A stretch of DNA of 64,000 nucleotides, taken from contig NZ_JAKILC010000011.1 in assembly GCF_023283845.1 (NCBI RefSeq), positions 1-64,000 of the forward strand. The letters are read 5' to 3'. Below, in pieces: positions 40,486-51,100 of the stretch (position 1 is the first letter of the stretch; every line of letters begins with the position of its first letter). The notes beneath the pieces are model-generated. The model had not been told where the DNA came from. It was given only the letters and a program-made list of their open reading frames with translations, and ran no database searches. Position numbers and translations under genes: made by a program. Source of the stretch: Shewanella marinintestina (GTDB lineage: Bacteria > Pseudomonadota > Gammaproteobacteria > Enterobacterales > Shewanellaceae).

Positions 40486-41787
40486 TTAGCCTTCGCCATT
40501 TTCACGAGCAATTGCACGGTAAGCGATGTCAGTCCTAAAGTAGACGTCATCCCAATGGATAGCATCAACTAGACCGTAAGCTGCTTGCTGCGCTTCGGTA
40601 ACAGTATTGCCAAGTGCGGTAGCACATAATACGCGGCCGCCGTTAGTCACCACATGACCGTCTTGCATGCTAGTTCCTGCATGGAACACTTTCGCGTTGT
40701 TATCACCAAGAGACAGACCGTCAATCACATCGTGTTTACGATACGCCTCTGGATAACCGCCTGCAGCTAGAACCACGCCTACAGCAGCGCGTGCATCAAA
40801 CTCAGCTGTCACTTGGTCTAGTTCACCACGAGTCGATGCTAGGCATAGCTCAACCAGATCAGACTTAAGACGCATCATAATAGGTTGAGTCTCTGGGTCA
40901 CCAAAGCGGCAGTTGTACTCAAGTACTTTGGCGCTGCCATCTGGTGAAATCATCAAGCCTGCGTATAAGAAGCCTGTGTAAACATTGCCTTCAGCAGCCA
41001 TGCCATCAACGGTTGGACGAATAACATGCTCAATAGTCCAATCATGAACCGCTTGGGTTACAACTGGCGCTGGCGAGTAGGCACCCATACCGCCAGTGTT
41101 TGGACCATGATCGCCGTTATCACGCGCTTTATGATCTTGGCTAGTGGCCATAGCAAGAATGTTCTTACCATCTACCATGACAATGAAGCTGGCTTCTTCG
41201 CCAGTAAGGAACTCTTCGACAACCACGCGAGAGCCCGCTTCACCAAACTTGTTGCCAGCTAGCATATCTTCAATCGCTGCATCAGCTTCGCTTTGATCTG
41301 CCGCGATAATCACGCCTTTACCCGCCGCTAAGCCGTCGGCTTTAATGACGATAGGGAAACCCGTTAAGCCAGTCACTTGCTTAACATAAGCTTTAGCAGG
41401 CTCAATCTCAGTAAAGTTTGAGTAAGCAGCAGTAGGAATGTCGTGACGAGCTAAAAAGTCTTTAGTGAAAGCTTTAGAAGACTCTAACTGCGCAGCGCCT
41501 TTGGTTGGACCAAAGATAGGCAGGTCTGCTTCATTAAACGCATCAACTACGCCCAACGCTAATGGCACTTCTGGGCCTACGATGGTGATAGCCACTTTTT
41601 GCTCTTCGGCAAATGCCACTAACGCTGAGATCTCTTCAACATTAATCGCCACGTTTTCAAGCTTTGGTTCTAGTGCTGTACCAGCGTTACCTGGAGCCAC
41701 AAAAACCGTTTCAACTTGCGTCGATTGCGCCGCTTTCCATGCCAATGCATGTTCGCGACCGCCGCCACCTATAATCAATACTCTCAT
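40486..41787 (-). CDS. purD: Phosphoribosylamine-glycine ligase
   Basis: A 433-residue ATP-grasp enzyme for the second step of purine synthesis, joining glycine to phosphoribosylamine. Signatures are the N-terminal VLIIGGGGREHALAW, the ATP-grasp segment VIKADGLAAGKGVIIA, and RFGDPETQPIMMRL. The end TDIAYRAIARENGEG is also present in a decayed copy at 40308-40373. It lies 230 bp after purH with an array of 7-bp repeats between. The purHD pair matches the E. coli operon. Confidence 0.96.
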   Translation of the reverse strand: MRVLIIGGGGREHALAWKAAQSTQVETVFVAPGNAGTALEPKLENVAINVEEISALVAFAEEQKVAITIVGPEVPLALGVVDAFNEADLPIFGPTKGAAQLESSKAFTKDFLARHDIPTAAYSNFTEIEPAKAYVKQVTGLTGFPIVIKADGLAAGKGVIIAADQSEADAAIEDMLAGNKFGEAGSRVVVEEFLTGEEASFIVMVDGKNILAMATSQDHKARDNGDHGPNTGGMGAYSPAPVVTQAVHDWTIEHVIRPTVDGMAAEGNVYTGFLYAGLMISPDGSAKVLEYNCRFGDPETQPIMMRLKSDLVELCLASTRGELDQVTAEFDARAAVGVVLAAGGYPEAYRKHDVIDGLSLGDNNAKVFHAGTSMQDGHVVTNGGRVLCATALGNTVTEAQQAAYGLVDAIHWDDVYFRTDIAYRAIARENGEG

Positions 41788-41953
41788 TTTTTAATCCTTA
41801 ATCGCTTCTTCATCGGCCCTTGAACTGCATCAAACATACTCATGTATTGGCACTTCTTACCAACAAGAATTTCCGTGTGTTTTCTTTATTCAATAACCGA
41901 TGACTTTGCGCTAAACGTTAAAAATCAATTTTTAGAAGCTTTAGGAAATGTGC

Positions 41954-42002
41954 AGGACCTAGGACCTAGGACCTAGGACCTAAAATCTAGAACCTAGAAC
42001 CT
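41954..42002. repeat. Heptanucleotide tandem array between purH and purD
   Basis: Seven adjacent 7-bp units: AGGACCT four times, then AAAATCT, AGAACCT, AGAACCT. The identical block at one end and diverged units at the other suggest recent slippage growth. It lies within the presumed purHD mRNA, 16 bp past the purH stop. Confidence 0.95.
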
Positions 42003-42017
42003 AAAGCTTCATATAAA

Positions 42018-43607
42018 TTAATGACGGAAGTGACGCATACCGGTAAATACCATTGCCATGCCGTGCTCGTCTGCCGCTGCGATGATCTCTTCATCGCGGA
42101 TAGAGCCGCCTGGCTGGATGATACAGCTGATGCCAGCAGCTGCGGCAGCGTCGATACCATCACGGAATGGGAAGAATGCATCTGATGCCATGACTGAGTC
42201 TTGTACTTCTAGACCTTCGTCTGCGGCTTTAATGCCAGCAACTTTAGCACTGTAAACGCGGCTCATCTGGCCTGCGCCTACACCGATAGTCATGCTGTTC
42301 TTGGCGTAAACAATCGCGTTTGATTTAACAAACTTGGCTACTTTCCAGCAGAACATTAAGTCTTTCATCTCTTCAGCTGTTGGCTGACGCTTAGAAACAA
42401 CTTTTACGTCTTCAAGACCAACCATGCCTTGGTCGCGATCTTGCAGCAATAAGCCGCCGTTTACGCGCTTGTAATCTAGGCTGGTGGTCTTAGCTGCCCA
42501 CTCACCACATTCAAGTAAGCGTACGTTAGCTTTAGCGGCAACAATATCGCGGGCTGCTTGGCTAACTTTAGGGGCAATGATCACTTCAACAAACTGGCGT
42601 TCAACAATCGCGCTTGCCGTTGCAGCATCTAATTCGCCGTTAAAGGCGATGATGCCGCCAAAAGCTGACGTTGGGTCAGTTTGGAATGCACGGTTATAAG
42701 CTTCAAGTAAGTTTTCACCAATCGCTACGCCACATGGGTTAGCGTGCTTCACGATGACACAAGCTGGCTCGTCGAACTCTTTAACGCACTCAAGTGCAGA
42801 GTCTGTATCGGCGATGTTGTTGTATGACAGTGCCTTACCTTGCAGCTGGACAGCTGTAGCAACAGAGGCTTCATCAAGGTTAGTGTCAACGTAGAAAGCA
42901 GCTGTCTGATGGCTGTTTTCGCCATAGCGCAGGTCTTGCTTCTTAACTAGCTGAGTGTTGTAAGTGCGTGGGAACTTAGAATCTGCATGACACTCATCTT
43001 TGCTATGTGCAGGCACTTTAGTACCGAAGTAGTTAGCAATCATGCCATCGTATGCAGCGGTGTGCTCAAACGCGGCAATCGCTAAATCAAAGCGAGTTTC
43101 AAGGGTGGTGCTACCTTCGTTCGTTTGCATCTCGGCAATTACGCGGCCGTAGTCGTTAGCGTTAACGATGATAGTAGTGTCTTTGTGGTTTTTAGCAGTA
43201 GAGCGCACCATAGTTGGGCCGCCGATATCGATGTTTTCGATAGCGTCTGCAAGGGTGCAACCTTCTTGAGCGACAGTTGCAGCGAATGGGTACAAGTTAA
43301 CCGCTACCAAGTCGATAGGCTTGATATTGTTTTGTTCCATTACGATTTCGTCTATACCACGACGCGCTAAAATGCCGCCATGCACTTTAGGGTGCAGGGT
43401 TTTAACGCGACCATCCATGATCTCTGGGTGGCCAGTATAGTCTGACACTTCAATGACAGGCACACCATTATCAGCCAGAAGGCGTGCGGTGCCACCAGTA
43501 GAAAGTAGTTCAACACCTTGAGCATGCAACGCTTGTGCAAACTCTAGGATTCCGGTTTTATCTGAAACGCTTAACAGCGCGCGACGAATAGGTCTGGCAT
43601 TATTCAT
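42018..43607 (-). CDS. purH: Bifunctional AICAR transformylase/IMP cyclohydrolase
   Basis: A 529-residue enzyme for the last two steps of IMP synthesis. The N-terminal cyclohydrolase domain (about 1-200) begins [20 protein letters not shown] and has the STGGTARLL loop. The C-terminal transformylase domain has [15 protein letters not shown], the catalytic Lys-His pair in [10 protein letters not shown] and the final [12 protein letters not shown]. Length equals E. coli PurH (529). It heads purHD and is divergent from the zntR-like gene. A PurR box was sought upstream and not found. Confidence 0.97.
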   Translation of the reverse strand: MNNARPIRRALLSVSDKTGILEFAQALHAQGVELLSTGGTARLLADNGVPVIEVSDYTGHPEIMDGRVKTLHPKVHGGILARRGIDEIVMEQNNIKPIDLVAVNLYPFAATVAQEGCTLADAIENIDIGGPTMVRSTAKNHKDTTIIVNANDYGRVIAEMQTNEGSTTLETRFDLAIAAFEHTAAYDGMIANYFGTKVPAHSKDECHADSKFPRTYNTQLVKKQDLRYGENSHQTAAFYVDTNLDEASVATAVQLQGKALSYNNIADTDSALECVKEFDEPACVIVKHANPCGVAIGENLLEAYNRAFQTDPTSAFGGIIAFNGELDAATASAIVERQFVEVIIAPKVSQAARDIVAAKANVRLLECGEWAAKTTSLDYKRVNGGLLLQDRDQGMVGLEDVKVVSKRQPTAEEMKDLMFCWKVAKFVKSNAIVYAKNSMTIGVGAGQMSRVYSAKVAGIKAADEGLEVQDSVMASDAFFPFRDGIDAAAAAGISCIIQPGGSIRDEEIIAAADEHGMAMVFTGMRHFRH

Positions 43608-43835
43608 TGTAGGTACAGGGTCCAGTAGTTATTTTTAAGGATCTTTCGGAAAACAGAACAGTCTCACGCGATAAACGTCTACACTGCTTTCCAAAAGTCC
43701 CTCAAGTTTTTTACTCTCCCGTCACGGCGCGCATATTTTACCGTAAATTTACCTCTGGCGGTGTTTTTTTCTGCGCGATTTCACAATACGTTCAGCAGAA
43801 CAAGCTTTGTTATCCATTTAGGTGCAGAATAACTC
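43608..43835. other. purH upstream region
   Basis: This is a non-coding divergent interval. Reading toward purH, a segment GGTAAAATATGCGCGCCGTGACGG (here split as GGTAAAATATG and CGCGCCGTGACGG) could contain a -10 box followed by a long leader. No palindrome like CGCAAACGTTTGCG is present. Confidence 0.4.
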
Positions 43836-43867
43836 TTGACCTTGGATACAACTCCAAGGTTTATACT
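43836..43867 (+). promoter_or_regulatory. MerR-type operator-promoter of the zntR-like gene
   Basis: A -35 box TTGACC (43836-43841) and -10 box TATACT (43862-43867) are 20 bp apart, the over-long spacing used by MerR-family activators such as ZntR. The spacer holds the perfect dyad ACCTTGGA-N6-TCCAAGGT (43839-43860). It drives the regulator gene and probably the permease gene after it. Confidence 0.88.
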
Positions 43868-43977
43868 CTCATCATTACAGTGGCAAAATCCTGTTGTTTT
43901 TGTCGGTTTTACCACTGGCTAATGTTTGAGTTTAAAACTGAATAGTAAACAGAATTTAGATTGATTGGGAGCTAGGC

Positions 43978-44454
43978 ATGTATCGAATTGGTGAACTTGC
44001 AAAGCAGTGTGAGGTAAAGGCTGACACCCTAAGGTTTTATGAAAAACATGGGTTGCTAGCGCCATCTTCACGTACCGATTCCGGTTACCGCATTTATACC
44101 GAGGCTGACGCTGAACGCTTGCGCTTTATTCTGCGCGCCAAAGCGGTGGGGTTTACGCTTGCTGAGATCACCGAGCTGTTGTCGATTGAGCTTGATAAAT
44201 CCAATTGGGCCTGCGCCGATGTCAAAGGCATGGTTGATGATAAGTTGGCGCACGTCGAAGCGAAAATCGCCGAGTTAAATCATTTTCAGTTGTCTCTGCA
44301 GCGCCTGTCTCAAGCTTGTTGTGGCGGCCCAGAAAGTGCTGAACATTGCTCGATTCTCGAAGCATTAGAATCAAATACTGACAGCATTCGCTGTGAAAAT
44401 GATAAGCATAGTTACGGTGAACACGAGTTCACTAAAGCCTGCACAGATAAATAG
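43978..44454 (+). CDS. ZntR-like MerR-family metal regulator
   Basis: A 158-residue regulator. The helix-turn-helix (about 1-70, YRIGELAKQCEVKADTLRFYEK) is followed by a dimerisation helix and the metal loop. Cysteines at 79, 114, 115 and 124 coincide exactly with those of E. coli ZntR, but position 119, a His zinc ligand in ZntR, is Glu here. The tail beyond residue 135 is extended and has a further Cys and His. The operator upstream shows autoregulation. It precedes a cysteine-rich permease rather than a zntA ATPase, so the metal may not be zinc. Confidence 0.88.
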   Translation: MYRIGELAKQCEVKADTLRFYEKHGLLAPSSRTDSGYRIYTEADAERLRFILRAKAVGFTLAEITELLSIELDKSNWACADVKGMVDDKLAHVEAKIAELNHFQLSLQRLSQACCGGPESAEHCSILEALESNTDSIRCENDKHSYGEHEFTKACTDK

Positions 44455-44556
44455 CAAGTTAAGCTCGAGAGCAAGATCGGTTACAGGATCGGGATCTGAA
44501 TCGAGAGCTGGATCAAAAACGAATTAGATACTTAAGAATAGACGTGAGAAGTCGTT

Positions 44557-45957
44557 ATGTTATTAGAAAACTTTATTGAGTTGTTTCTAGAGTCAGCCCC
44601 CTGGCTTCTGCTTGGCTTAGTGCTGGCAGGTATGTTGAAAATGTTTGTGCCTATGGCTTGGATGCAAAAGCAGTTAGGCGGTCACGGTGTTAAAACAGTG
44701 GTCAAAGCGGCGGTACTAGGTGCACCTTTACCCTTGTGTTCTTGCGGTGTAATTCCGGCAGCAGTGGGGCTGCGTCGTAGTGGTGCCTCTAAAGCAGCGA
44801 CGACCTCATTCTTAGTTTCGACTCCTGAAACTGGTGTTGACTCAGTAACTGTGTCTTATGTATTGCTTGGTCCTTTTATGGCGATTGTCAGACCGATAGC
44901 AGCGGTGATGAGTGCGATTGTGGCGGGTTTATTAGTCGGACGTGATGACGATGACGGTAAGCCTGCTGTTAGCGAGCAAGCTAAGTCTGCTTCAGAAGGC
45001 AAACCTGAGCCCGTTGCGTCTTGTTGTAGCAGTAAGAAATCAGCACCCAAAGTTGAGCCGCTAGCTTCTTGTTGTAGCAGTAAAAAATCTGCACCTAAAG
45101 TAGAGCTTAAGGCTGAAAAGTCTTGCTGTTCAAGCAATAAGGCGACAGATATGAGCATGAAACCTGTAGCTGATACGAGCGTTATGGCGATGAAAGCACC
45201 TGAAGTAGCGGTAAAACCTGCATCTTCTAGCTGCTGCTCAACTAACAAAGAAGTCCTTGCTGAAAAGTCAGCATCTTGCTGCAGCAGTAAAAAAACGACA
45301 ACTTCTGGCCATGTTCATGCAGACGGTGAAGCTGAAAGTTGCTGTGAGTCGACCAAAGATGTGGCGACTGAATTAAAAGGTACCTCTATTATTAGCCGTA
45401 TTGGCAAAGGCCTACACTACGCAGCGACAGATTTAGTCCGTGATACCACCATTTGGTTGTTGATTGGTTTGTTCTTTGCCGCACTGGTACAAACCTATGT
45501 GCCAGCCGATTTTATGGCTAAGTGGGGCGATGGTATTTTGGCCATGTTAGTCATGGTGCTTATCTCAATCCCTATGTACATCTGCGCCACGGCATCTACG
45601 CCAATAGCTGCAGGTTTACTATTAGCGGGTGTATCACCGGGGGCGGTATTGGTGTTTATGCTGGCAGGACCAGCAACAAACATCGCCACCTTAGGCGTAG
45701 TGACTAAAGAGCTCGGTAAGCGCGCCTTGTATGGTTATTTAGGTGGCGTGTTAGGTGTGGCGTTAGTGTCGGGCATCTTGGTTAACTATCTCGTTGATAC
45801 CTTCGGTTTTGTGGTTATGCCGCAAATTGGTGAGCAGCATGAGCTATTACCAGCGAGTATCGTTTACACCTCAGGTGTGGTGCTTGCAATATTAATGGCT
45901 AAAGTTTTCTTAGATAAACTCCCTAAAAACTGGTGGCGTCGAGATTGCTGCTCTTAA
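44557..45957 (+). CDS. ArsP/DUF318-family permease with cysteine-rich cytoplasmic loop
   Basis: A 466-residue inner-membrane protein of two homologous four-helix halves (about 1-130 and 290-460). It has the family motif PLCSCGVIPAA in the first half and the paired P-x-CATASTPIAAG segment in the second. The central loop (about 145-275) carries six SCC motifs, most as SCCSSKK, plus a His pair (GHVHADG), and the chain ends RRDCCS. Such a loop should bind soft metals. The family includes ArsP, a methylarsenite exporter. The metal regulator gene lies directly upstream, so metal efflux is the best guess. Confidence 0.85.
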   Translation: MLLENFIELFLESAPWLLLGLVLAGMLKMFVPMAWMQKQLGGHGVKTVVKAAVLGAPLPLCSCGVIPAAVGLRRSGASKAATTSFLVSTPETGVDSVTVSYVLLGPFMAIVRPIAAVMSAIVAGLLVGRDDDDGKPAVSEQAKSASEGKPEPVASCCSSKKSAPKVEPLASCCSSKKSAPKVELKAEKSCCSSNKATDMSMKPVADTSVMAMKAPEVAVKPASSSCCSTNKEVLAEKSASCCSSKKTTTSGHVHADGEAESCCESTKDVATELKGTSIISRIGKGLHYAATDLVRDTTIWLLIGLFFAALVQTYVPADFMAKWGDGILAMLVMVLISIPMYICATASTPIAAGLLLAGVSPGAVLVFMLAGPATNIATLGVVTKELGKRALYGYLGGVLGVALVSGILVNYLVDTFGFVVMPQIGEQHELLPASIVYTSGVVLAILMAKVFLDKLPKNWWRRDCCS

Positions 45958-46006
45958 GCTCTAGCTTGGTAGGACTTAGCTTTTACAGCTAGCTTCTAGC
46001 AAATTT

Positions 46007-46035
46007 AAAGGCACTCATCTGAGTGCCTTTTTTAT
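46007..46035 (+). terminator. Terminator after the permease gene
   Basis: The stem AAAGGCACTC paired with GAGTGCCTTT (loop ATCT) is followed by TTTATTTTT. Nearly the same stem recurs after yedF at 60286-60312. Confidence 0.92.
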
Positions 46036-46164
46036 TTTTAGCGTGTAATACTCTATAACTAATATGAAGTTAGTTAGGCTTAGTTGAGTTGTTGCTGTAC
46101 TTTAGTTGGAAAATTTCTAACTCTAATTACTGCAGATTAATAATGACAAAAAAAGGGACCTGTC

Positions 46165-46821
46165 ATGAAAAAAATCCTCGCTATATTGTGTTTTACGCTG
46201 GCCGTTGCTGGTTGCTCTGACTCCTCCAATTTGGATGCTGATGGAAACTATGTCGAAGGTGTGCATTACCGTGAACTCGCTGCGCCTATTGCTGCTAGCA
46301 GTAACAATATTTCTGTGACAGAGTTCTTTTGGTATGGCTGCCCACACTGTGAGTTGTTTGAAAAGCCATTACACAAATGGCAGCAAACCTTAACTGATGG
46401 CGTAGTGCTAGTGCAGTCTCCAGCGGTGTGGAATGAAGCGATGAAACTGCATGCTAAGGTATTTTTTATTGCGCAGCAGATGCCGGATAAGCAAAAAATC
46501 CATGCGGCATTGTTCCAAGAAATTATTGGGTTACGGGAAATAACCGACCTTAATATCCAGCAAGCTAAGCTGGCAGAGTTTTTAGCGGACTACGGCCTAA
46601 GTGAGCAAGAGTTTAACGACAAGCTTAACTCCGCCGATATTATCTCTAAGCTTAAGCAAGCCATGTTGCTTATGTCGTCGGCAGAGATCCAAGGCACGCC
46701 AACTCTATTAGTTAATGGTCGCTATATTATTCTCAATGAGTCAGCCAGTTCGGTTGAGCAGGTAATGGATATCGCAAGCTATTTGGTTGAGTTAGAAAAG
46801 ACTAGATTATCGAATCCATAG
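46165..46821 (+). CDS. DsbA-family thiol-disulfide oxidoreductase, lipoprotein
   Basis: A 218-residue thioredoxin-fold protein. The signal ends in lipobox VAGC (Cys near residue 17), so it should be a lipid-anchored DsbA rather than the soluble form. The active site is CPHC starting at Cys59 (FFWYGCPHCELFEKP), and the cis-Pro loop is QGTPTLLVNGRY. It would oxidise or handle cysteines of exported proteins. The following gene also encodes a CxxC protein, 41 bp away. GGGACC lies near the start. Confidence 0.9.
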   Translation: MKKILAILCFTLAVAGCSDSSNLDADGNYVEGVHYRELAAPIAASSNNISVTEFFWYGCPHCELFEKPLHKWQQTLTDGVVLVQSPAVWNEAMKLHAKVFFIAQQMPDKQKIHAALFQEIIGLREITDLNIQQAKLAEFLADYGLSEQEFNDKLNSADIISKLKQAMLLMSSAEIQGTPTLLVNGRYIILNESASSVEQVMDIASYLVELEKTRLSNP

Positions 46822-46862
46822 GGCTCTCCAATTAGCGATTTTTCTTTATATGAGGACGGTTA

Positions 46863-47333
46863 ATGTCTGATATGCAAGCGGTAGTGATATTTGATGGTGC
46901 TTGTAACTTATGTGATGGCGCAGTGAGTGTTATTACAAGGCATGATCAGCATAACGAATTTGAGCTAGTGGCGTTGCAATCGTTACAAGGACAAAGCTTA
47001 TTAAGGCAATATCAGTTAACCGATATTGCCTTGGATAGCGTGATCCTGATTAAGTCGGGTCGCTATTATTTACGCAGCGATGCAGTGATAGAAATTGCCA
47101 AGTCATTGAGCTCACCTGCTAGCGGGTTACGGTACTTGGCTTACTTGCCTAAAGCGCTGCGTAACAGTGGTTATAACCTGGTTGCAAAATATCGTTATCG
47201 TTTGTTTGGCCAAAAGGCCCTATGCCGCCTACCTGAACACAAAGTCCAGCATCAAACTGGCACTGACGCTCGTTCCAGCGAAAATTCCAATTCCAGCTCT
47301 AATTCGAAGAGCAAACCAAAATCTCACGGCTAA
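46863..47333 (+). CDS. DCC-family (DUF393) thiol-disulfide protein
   Basis: A 156-residue protein of the YuxK/DUF393 group, named for the motif DxxCxxC seen here as FDGACNLCDGAV (Cys14 and Cys17). The core ends near residue 130 (LFGQKALCRLP). The remaining tail is low complexity, rich in Ser, Asn and Lys. The family is predicted to be redox-active, with no proven substrate. It probably forms a transcript with the upstream DsbA-like gene. Confidence 0.87.
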   Translation: MSDMQAVVIFDGACNLCDGAVSVITRHDQHNEFELVALQSLQGQSLLRQYQLTDIALDSVILIKSGRYYLRSDAVIEIAKSLSSPASGLRYLAYLPKALRNSGYNLVAKYRYRLFGQKALCRLPEHKVQHQTGTDARSSENSNSSSNSKSKPKSHG

Positions 47334-48120
47334 ATAACGTACCCATTTCAAATACCAATACTGTTTGCTCACTTTATTGAGTTGTAATTAAGGGGACGAT
47401 TAGGCTTATTTGATGCAAATCTCATCGATATCTTTGTTTGATGCTAGGACATATTGGTCGCAAATGGCTTAGTGGTCTATTTTGGTATAACGGCAAATCA
47501 TTCTATTTTTAGGCTGTGAAGAGCTTTGCAAGATGATTGTTCAGCGTTCTGATGTGCCATATTGTCTAAAGCCCTGTGCTCTAACATCGCTAAAGTCATA
47601 GCGTTAAGCAGCGGTTAAATGTTCTTATGGGCTGTAAACGCATGGCTGGCTTGCTATCAAGCTCCTTGTAACTTGCCATTCTCACTTTCTCCTTCGATAC
47701 ATTTAACATCTTACCTCTATTGTTTTTGCGACATAATGTCCTTTCTATGTTGGTCATAAAGTCCTTTCGGTGTTATCGCGGCTACTTTGGTGTTTTAATC
47801 TTTGCTATTGCTATTTTTATTGTTTTTATTCTTCCGCTTGCACTACTTTGTGTACTCAATTGGTTTTTTATTCTGTTGTGGTTTTAGTGTGATTTAGATC
47901 GTATGTTATAAATTGTTCGTTTAGCTGACTTTAGGGATAATCGTTTCGCGTTAATTAGTCTTTGTTTAGGTCATTTGCTGTAGGTCATCTTGGTTGCAAT
48001 AAACATGATGAGCTCCTTTTAATGATCACAATGTGAGATTCGATTATCGAAAACCAAAACTACGGCGCCGAGATGAGAAAGTCGGTTCTAAGTAGAAAAT
48101 ACTAATTGTGTGAGGGTGAT
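47334..48120. other. Long non-coding region before the formate dehydrogenase operon
   Basis: About 790 AT-rich bp without a credible gene. A CRP-like sequence TGTGATTTAGATCGTA (47888-47903) has a full left half and a partial right half; TTTAGATCGTATGTTATAAATTG nearby (given here only by its parts TTTAGATCG and GTTATAAATTG) could include a -10 box. A long regulatory leader is expected for an anaerobic operon. Confidence 0.5.
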
Positions 48121-51100
48121 ATGGACAGACGACAGTTTTTTAAACTGTGTGCCTGCGGAGCGACCACATCGGCAATATCAGCGTTGGGATTAATGCCCGG
48201 CACTGCGATGGCTGCGCCTCGTGAGTATAAGTTGTTGAAAGCAAAAGAAACCCGCAATAACTGCTGTTATTGCTCTGTGGGTTGTGGCTTGTTGATGTAC
48301 AGCCATGGCAGCAACGGTAAAAACGCTGAAAAAGCGATTTTCCACATTGAAGGCGACGCTGACCATCCGGTTAACCGCGGCGCATTGTGTCCTAAAGGTG
48401 CCGGTCTAGTTGACTATGTAAATAGCCCTAACCGTAACCATTTCCCTGAAGTACGCGAGCCAGGCACTAACGAGTGGAAGCGTATCAGTTGGAACGACGC
48501 ATTTAGTCGTATCGCCCGTCTGATGAAAGACGATCGCGATGAAAACTTTATTGAAAAAAATAGTGATGGCACCACAGTAAACCGTTGGTTGAGTACCGGC
48601 ATGATGACTTCATCTGCACAGCCAAACGAAGGTGGTTTTATCACTCACAAGTTTGCTCGTTCTCTTGGCCTAGTGGCCATCGACACTATTGCGCGTAACT
48701 GACACTCCCCAACGGTAGCAAGTCTTGCTCCAACATTTGGGCGCGGTGCCATGACCAACCACTGGATCGATATTAAGAACTCTAATGTCGTGGTGATCAT
48801 GGGCGGTAATGCCGCTGAAGCACATCCTGTCGGTTTCGGTTGGGTAACGGAGGCTATGGAACACAATAACGCCAAGTTGGTAGTTGTGGATCCACGCTTT
48901 AACCGCAGTGCAGCATTAGCTGACTGCTATGCACCACTTCGTAGTGGTACTGATATCGCATTCCTTTTAGGTCTAAGTCGATACCTCATTGAGACTAAAC
49001 AAGTTAACTACGAGTATGTCAAAGCGTACACCAACGCTAGCTACATTATTCGTGAAGATTTCGAATTCAATGAAGGCCTATTTAGTGGTTTTGATGACAA
49101 GAGTCGTACTTACGACAAGGATTCTTGGTACTACGAATTAGATGAAGATGGTTATGCCAAAGTCGATGAAACTTATGAGCACCCACGTTGTGTGTGGAAC
49201 TTATTAAAGCATCACGTTGACCGTTACGACTTTGAAACCGTAAGCAATATTACCGGAACGCCAGTTGAAGATTATGAAAAAGTTTGTGCGCTTATTGGTA
49301 GCACACACGTTCATGATAAAGCGGCGACTTTCATGTATGCATTGGGCTGGACTCACCACACTAAAGGCGCACAGAACATCCGTTCTATGGCATTAGTGCA
49401 GTTGCTACTGGGTAATATCGGCGTATTGGGTGGTGGTGTTAACGCACTACGTGGTCACTCAAACGTACAGGGCGCAACCGATATGGGTCTGCTATGTCAG
49501 AACCTACCGGGTTACTTAAAGCTACCAAATGATAACGATACAGATTTAAGCACATATTTAGACAACTATACGCCTAAGGCATTGCGTCCGGGCCAAACTA
49601 ACTATTGGTCAAATTACCCTAAGTTCTTTATCTCACAGATGAAGAGTTTCTGGGGAGAGAACGCAACTGCGGCTAATAGCTTTGGTTATGACTGGTTACC
49701 TAAGTGGGACTTACAGTACGACTTCACCAAGCACATCGACATGATGTACAAGGGCCAAGTTAACGGTTATTTCGTGCAAGGGGTTAACGCGATTAACTCT
49801 ATGCCAAACCGTAACAAGACTTTAGCGGCATTATGCAAGCTGAAGTACCTAGTGGTGATGGATCCGTTAGCGACAGAAACCTCAGTATTCTGGCAAAAAG
49901 CCGGTGAGTTTAACGACGTACAACCAAGCGAAATTCAAACAGAAGTGTTCCGTCTACCGACAACACTATTTGCTGAAGAAGAAGGCTGTATCGTTAACTC
50001 AGGTCGCTGGATGCAGTGGCACTGGAAGGGCGCTAATCCGCCTGGTGAATCTAAGCCAGATGCAGAGATCCTATCGGGCATTTTGATGAAGCTGCGTGAG
50101 CTTTATAAAGCTGAGGGTGGTGTGCTACCAGAGCCGATTGAAGCGGTTAACTGGGCTGGCTACCACAATCCATACTTCCCACACGGTGAAGAAGTGGCAA
50201 AAGAGCTTAACGGTATCGATCTTAAAACCGGCAAACAGCTTGATAGCTTTAGCCAGTTAAAAGATGACGGCAGTACGTCATGTGGTTGCTGGATCTACTC
50301 TGGTAGTTGGACCGAAGACGGCAACATGATGGCACGTCGTGATAACTCTGATACGTCAGGTAAAGGTATCACTCCTGGTTGGGCATTCTCGTGGCCGTCA
50401 AACCGCCGCGTACTTTATAACCGCGCATCGTGTGACGTTAACGGCAAGCCTTGGGATCCAAAGCGCATGATCGTTGAGTGGACCAATGGTAAATGGCACG
50501 GCATCGATCAAGGTGACTTCAATATGACGTTACCGCCAAAAGAGTCGGCGCATCCATTTATTATGCAGCCTGAAGGTGTGGGTCGTTTCTTCGCACTAAA
50601 ACTACTGGCAGAAGGACCGTTCCCTGAGCATTACGAGCCAATGGAATCGCCAATTGGTACTAACCCATTACACCCTAATGTGATTAGTAATCCTGCGGTA
50701 CGTTTGTTAGAGGGCGTGGAAGAGACGCTAGGTTCACATACTGAATTCCCATATGTGTGTACCACTTACTCGCTAACCGAGCACTTTAACTTCTGGACGA
50801 TTCATTGTCGTTTAGCAGCGATTTCTATGCCGGAAACTTTTGTTGAATTAGACGAAATTCTTGCAGAGAAGAAAGGCATTGCTAATGGCGATTGGGTCAA
50901 GGTGAGTTCTAAGCGCGGTAGCTTGTTAACTAAGGCATTAGTCACTAAGCGTCTGCAGCCACTGAAAGTTCACGGCCAGATGGTACACACTGTGGGCTTA
51001 CCACGGCATGGTGGCCATAACGGTCTTACACGTAGAAGTTATAGCTGTAACGTACTGACCACGGAAGTGGGCGATGCGAATACCCAGGTACCTGAATTTA

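Noticed and set aside
43620..43760. PurR box upstream of purH
   Set aside because: A segment GACGTTTATCGCGT looks loosely similar, but it lacks the central CAAACG/CGTTTG dyad.
48106..48702. Short separate gene ending at the TGA at 48700
   Set aside because: The TGA is a selenocysteine codon with a SECIS element, so this is the N-terminal part of fdhA rather than a gene of its own.
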